DNA of 64,000 bases, taken from Mallotus nudiflorus. Lineage: Eukaryota > Streptophyta > Magnoliopsida > Malpighiales > Euphorbiaceae. This document shows, one piece after another, positions 60,904 to 64,000 of the stretch (the stretch's first letter is position 1; every line of letters begins with the position of its first letter). The position numbers and the translations under genes are program-made. The stretch is from assembly GCA_947683625.1 (NCBI GenBank), contig CANTUR010000193.1, positions 4,402,001 through 4,466,000 of the forward strand, in the 5' to 3' direction. The notes below the pieces were generated by a model, which was not told where the DNA came from, did not search any database, and saw only the letters and a program-made list of their open reading frames with translations.

Positions 60904-61965
60904 GTAGTTAAGTGGTGGATTTAATACGGTGAAAGTGCTTCAGAACTTCAAGCAGTTGTAATAAAAGTTTTGAGTCAAACAAGTTGCAATAAAAGTTTTG
61001 AGTCAAACAACTTTAGCATCTAATTATGAAATAAATTGGAGCACATTTTCACTAATACATGCAAAAATAATGAATAGACTCAGTTATTAAAATTTCGTTC
61101 ACTTATCTTTGTGCATTATAAAATGAGGCTTAAAATTAGAAATGCAACTAGGAAAAGAAGAGTTTGACAAAAGTTATAATCCAATTAATTTGGATTATAT
61201 TTTTAAAGAAGATGACCTTTTGTCTCTTTGGTTAGAAGAAAGAGAGCAACCATTACTAGATGAACAAAATAATATATGGCTGGATGATGGTAAGGATAAT
61301 ACTTATCAAGGTCAAGTTTTTCAGTTTAGGAGTTGAGGACCAGAAACAAGTGTTGCTAGAACTTATGGTGGGATATCAAGTGCTAGTGGTGGTGGTAATG
61401 GTGGGGATTATGATGATAATGATGTTGATGATGACACTACTCATAGTAGTAATGGTAATGATGATAATGGGCCACCAAATGCAAATGGGGAAACTTTTTT
61501 TCCATTAATTTATCCATGTGATCGTGATGTTTATTTTATTTAAGGTGATGTTGATAACTCTTTTTATAATCCTTCTCCTCCTCCTCTAATAAACCAAACT
61601 TATTATCAATCTTGTGGTGATTTTTATCCAAGTATTGGAGAAAGTTATAGTGAGTATGGTTATGGTGATAGCTCTGATTCCGCTGCCAACTATCAATATG
61701 GTTATGATGTTGGTAGTTCTTAATCAAGTTATTACAATCCATATTCATCTATGGGTGCAAACTATTATCGATTAAGTTTAAGTCAGTCATTTACTTAGCC
61801 TCAATCTCTAAATGCTCGTGAAGATGATACTAACCATTCTAATTTTATGGATAGTTTGTTTGCACCTCTTACAACCTATATGTGCCCTTCTCATAAAGAT
61901 GAAAGTGCCTATATGTGCACTCCTTTTGGTATTGATATTATTTTATATATGTTATCTTTTCAATG
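60904..61965 (+). pseudogene. hAT transposase C-terminal remnant
   Basis: The segments follow the hAT dimerisation (hATC) order: VKWWI-YGESASELQAVVIK, VLSQT, then TLASNYEINWSTFSLIHAK, NRLSY, and KMRLKIRNATRKRR. Next is the acidic tail conserved in this plant group: PINLDYIFKEDDLLSLWLEE, then REQPLLDEQN. A Gly/Asp/Tyr-rich end follows (DYDDNDVDDDT, YGYGDSSD, NYQYGYDVGSS) to about 61800. The zinc-finger and DDE core are absent. Stops, a frameshift and a 28-bp direct duplication (60953-60980 and 60981-61008) disrupt it. It was once a nuclear cut-and-paste transposase. Confidence 0.7.
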
Positions 61966-62910
61966 TTTGTTTTATTTTGTACTATTTATGAACTATTATG
62001 GTATTGTGTGTATAATTATGATGTCAAACAATGTATTAGTTAATAGATTTATGTTGCACTTTTTTTGTTTGGAATGCTTTCTTTTTATTTTTTTTATCAA
62101 TTCTTTTTATTTTTTTTTCAAATACTTGTCATACCAAACAAAAAATTCTTTATGGAATTTTGATGGTTTTTTAATAATTTGATTTCTTTATTGTAAAAAT
62201 CTTGCTATTATTTTTACTATTGGATTTACTTAAAAATTAAATAGTCAATTTACGACTTCTTCAAGCTATTGAGTGAAATATACGGATAATAAAAAAAAAA
62301 TTTACATTTTTGAGTGAAATTTTATTTTCATATAAATAAATTATTGTTATTTATCTTGTTTCTTCATCAACTAAACAAAATCAATATGGTTTTCAAAAGT
62401 TATACGCAACACTCTGACTATAACAAATAAAAAATAACAAATTATAACACAAAACAATCAAAATCATCAAAAAATAATAAAAAATAATAACAAAACACAA
62501 CAATTGAAAAAAACAACAACAAACAACAGAAAAACAACAATTGAAAAAAAAAAAGAATTGAAAAACAATAAAAAAAACAACAAACAATAATAAAAACAAT
62601 AATTGAAAAATAACAAAAAATAACATGTGAAAACAACAAACAATAATATCCCATAAATTAAGTTAGTATTCATAAATTAATTAACATCTTTGCATTTTTA
62701 GTTATTATATAATATAATTCCAAAATTAATATTAGTTATAGGATAAAAAAATAAATTAAATAGAATGATCAAATTTAAAGTAATATAAAAAATTTAATAG
62801 AATTATATTTTAAAAAAACATAGTTTAATTAAAATTATTTAGAATATAAAAATTAAATAAATATATACAATCAACTTTAATTAATAGGTTGTATAACTAA
62901 CAGTGCAAAT
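61966..62910. repeat. AAC/AAT-rich simple-sequence region
   Basis: From about 62400 to 62660 the plus strand is a degenerate (AACA)n/(AAT)n array with recurring AACAACAAACAATAA-like phrases. The flanks are AT-rich. Minus-strand open frames here are Phe/Cys/Leu-only and are not genes. Confidence 0.7.
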
Positions 62911-63012
62911 AAGTTTGGAAGTTGTATAGCTAATAGTCCAAAAGGCAAAAAATGAAAGTACAAGTTTGGAAGTTGTATAGCTAATAGTCCAAAAGGCAAA
63001 AAATGAAAGTAC
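62911..63012. repeat. 51-bp perfect direct duplication
   Basis: Two identical 51-bp units (62911-62961 and 62962-63012) start AAGTTTGGAAGTTGTATAGC and end AATGAAAGTAC. A partial, diverged third unit precedes them (GGTTGTATAACTAACAGTG). Identity suggests a recent slippage or unequal exchange. Confidence 0.9.
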
Positions 63013-64000
63013 AAAACACGGAGACCCAATCATGAAAAGCAAAAAATCAAAATTGAACAAAAAAAAAAAGCACGGTTCAACATTGAAAACAAACATGTCA
63101 AATGGGCCATTTTATGAAAATTTTCCTTTGTTTTATTGCTTTGTTTTGATCAATTAGGGCCATAGGCTCTCCTTTTGATTTGCCTTAGAAGGAAGCAAGA
63201 ACTTTTGTATTTTGGAGTTACCACTCGATCACTTGAAAATATAGGGAACAATATTAAGACTTGAGCAAAAATTATTCCCTTATTCGAGATTCCGAGTTCG
63301 GGAAGTAGTTTGTACTTAGCTACTTCTCATTATGTAAGACCTGTTATGAGCTCACATTGTCTTAGTTTTGGTATGTGACAATTTATATAAATACATTTAT
63401 AGAATGAGTAAAGCAAAGATAAAGAAAATTATTTACATGGCTTTCTTAGTAAATACATAGAAAATTAAAAAAGGTGCAGAAAAGTAAATCTAGTCCTAAA
63501 TCTAATAAACACCTGCAAAACAAAGGTTATTATAGATATACATCTTTACGCCCACTCATTCATACAAATCATAAATAAACATGAAGTGTTAACATAATAT
63601 CATGCCAGGAAAAACACATAAAACGTCTAGATATGCATGTTTAAGAAAGACATTGTAGAATCATGTGGAATGAATAAAATGAAAAGGGATTTTTCTAAAA
63701 CATCTTAAAATTAATATGACAGTCAAAAGAAAATAAAAAAGATGCAGAATGAACACAGTATGACTTGAGATTAGAATGTTTTCTATCATGACCCATGAAT
63801 AATATTTCTAACCCAAAAATGTGATTTCCATGAAATTATGAATTTTAAATGCAGGTTGAGTATTTCAGATTAAAAAGAAGAAATGACATGAATTTTATGA
63901 TGAATATCTTAGATTCGATCCTTATCGACCCTACAGTGAAAGTTAAAATGCTTGTAAAAAATGATAACAATTGTGAATTCTATGCAATTATTATAACTTT
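63013..64000. other. Repeat-like DNA to the window end
   Basis: No gene recognised. TTGGAGTTACCACTCGATCA at 63214, with GAGATTCCGAGTTCGGGAAG at 63284, resembles phrases common in large plant Ty3 LTRs and leaders, so this may be an LTR fragment cut by the window edge. Confidence 0.35.

Noticed and set aside
62393..62673. Three overlapping minus-strand frames rich in Phe, Cys and Leu
   Set aside because: They arise from an AAC/AAT simple-sequence array read on the opposite strand.

Overview
The window is nuclear DNA from a flowering plant, most likely a eudicot. It is very AT-rich, has short genes separated by long repeat tracts, typical plant GT-AG introns, and transposon families (Ty1/copia and Ty3-type LTR elements, MULE, hAT, CACTA) of plant type. 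No bacterial, organellar, viral, CRISPR, rRNA or tRNA feature was recognised.

Two host genes are well supported. On the minus strand near the left end (4955-6883) is an intact single-exon gene for TML, the muniscin-like medium subunit of the TPLATE endocytic adaptor complex. On the plus strand near the right end (52897-56674) is an intact six-exon gene for a HAD-family (DL)-glycerol-3-phosphatase (GPP/GS1 type). From memory, the Arabidopsis counterparts are close neighbours (At5g57460 and At5g57440). The window therefore looks like an old conserved gene pair forced about 46 kb apart by transposon insertion.

Layout. 0.2-0.6 kb: a small inverted-repeat element. 2.5-5.2 kb: a tandem duplication covering the 3' end of TML and its downstream flank, which left a decayed copy of the last TML codons. 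7.2-8.4 kb: two hAT-like MITEs behind the TML promoter. 10.7-23.8 kb: a four-part nest. An outer gag-only LTR retrotransposon contains a related gag-only element, which in turn carries a 4.0-kb solo LTR in its leader and a 2.1-kb solo LTR inside its 3' LTR. 24.9-25.6 kb: a minisatellite of roughly 55-bp units. 25.7-26.8 kb: a probable further solo LTR. 27.0-28.3 kb: a foldback element. 29.6-33.0 kb: a second solo LTR of the 4-kb family. 33.8-36.2 kb: a solo LTR of another family. 36-40 kb: unclassified repeat-like DNA. 40.6-45.4 kb: a full-length but dead Ty1/copia element. 45.4-48.8 kb: a long hairpin, AT microsatellites, a MITE cluster and a polypyrimidine tract. 49.0-52.8 kb: a decayed MULE with long terminal inverted repeats, ending 68 bp before the first GPP ATG. 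57.8-62 kb: a CACTA terminus, an hAT-like element carrying a DUF1677 gene fragment, and an hAT transposase remnant.

The two genes are not known to act in one pathway: TML acts in clathrin-mediated endocytosis and GPP dephosphorylates glycerol-3-phosphate. What ties the window together is insertion history. Target-site duplications, read directly from the sequence, fix the boundaries and order of several insertions. All element boundaries and similarities were judged by eye, with no database search.
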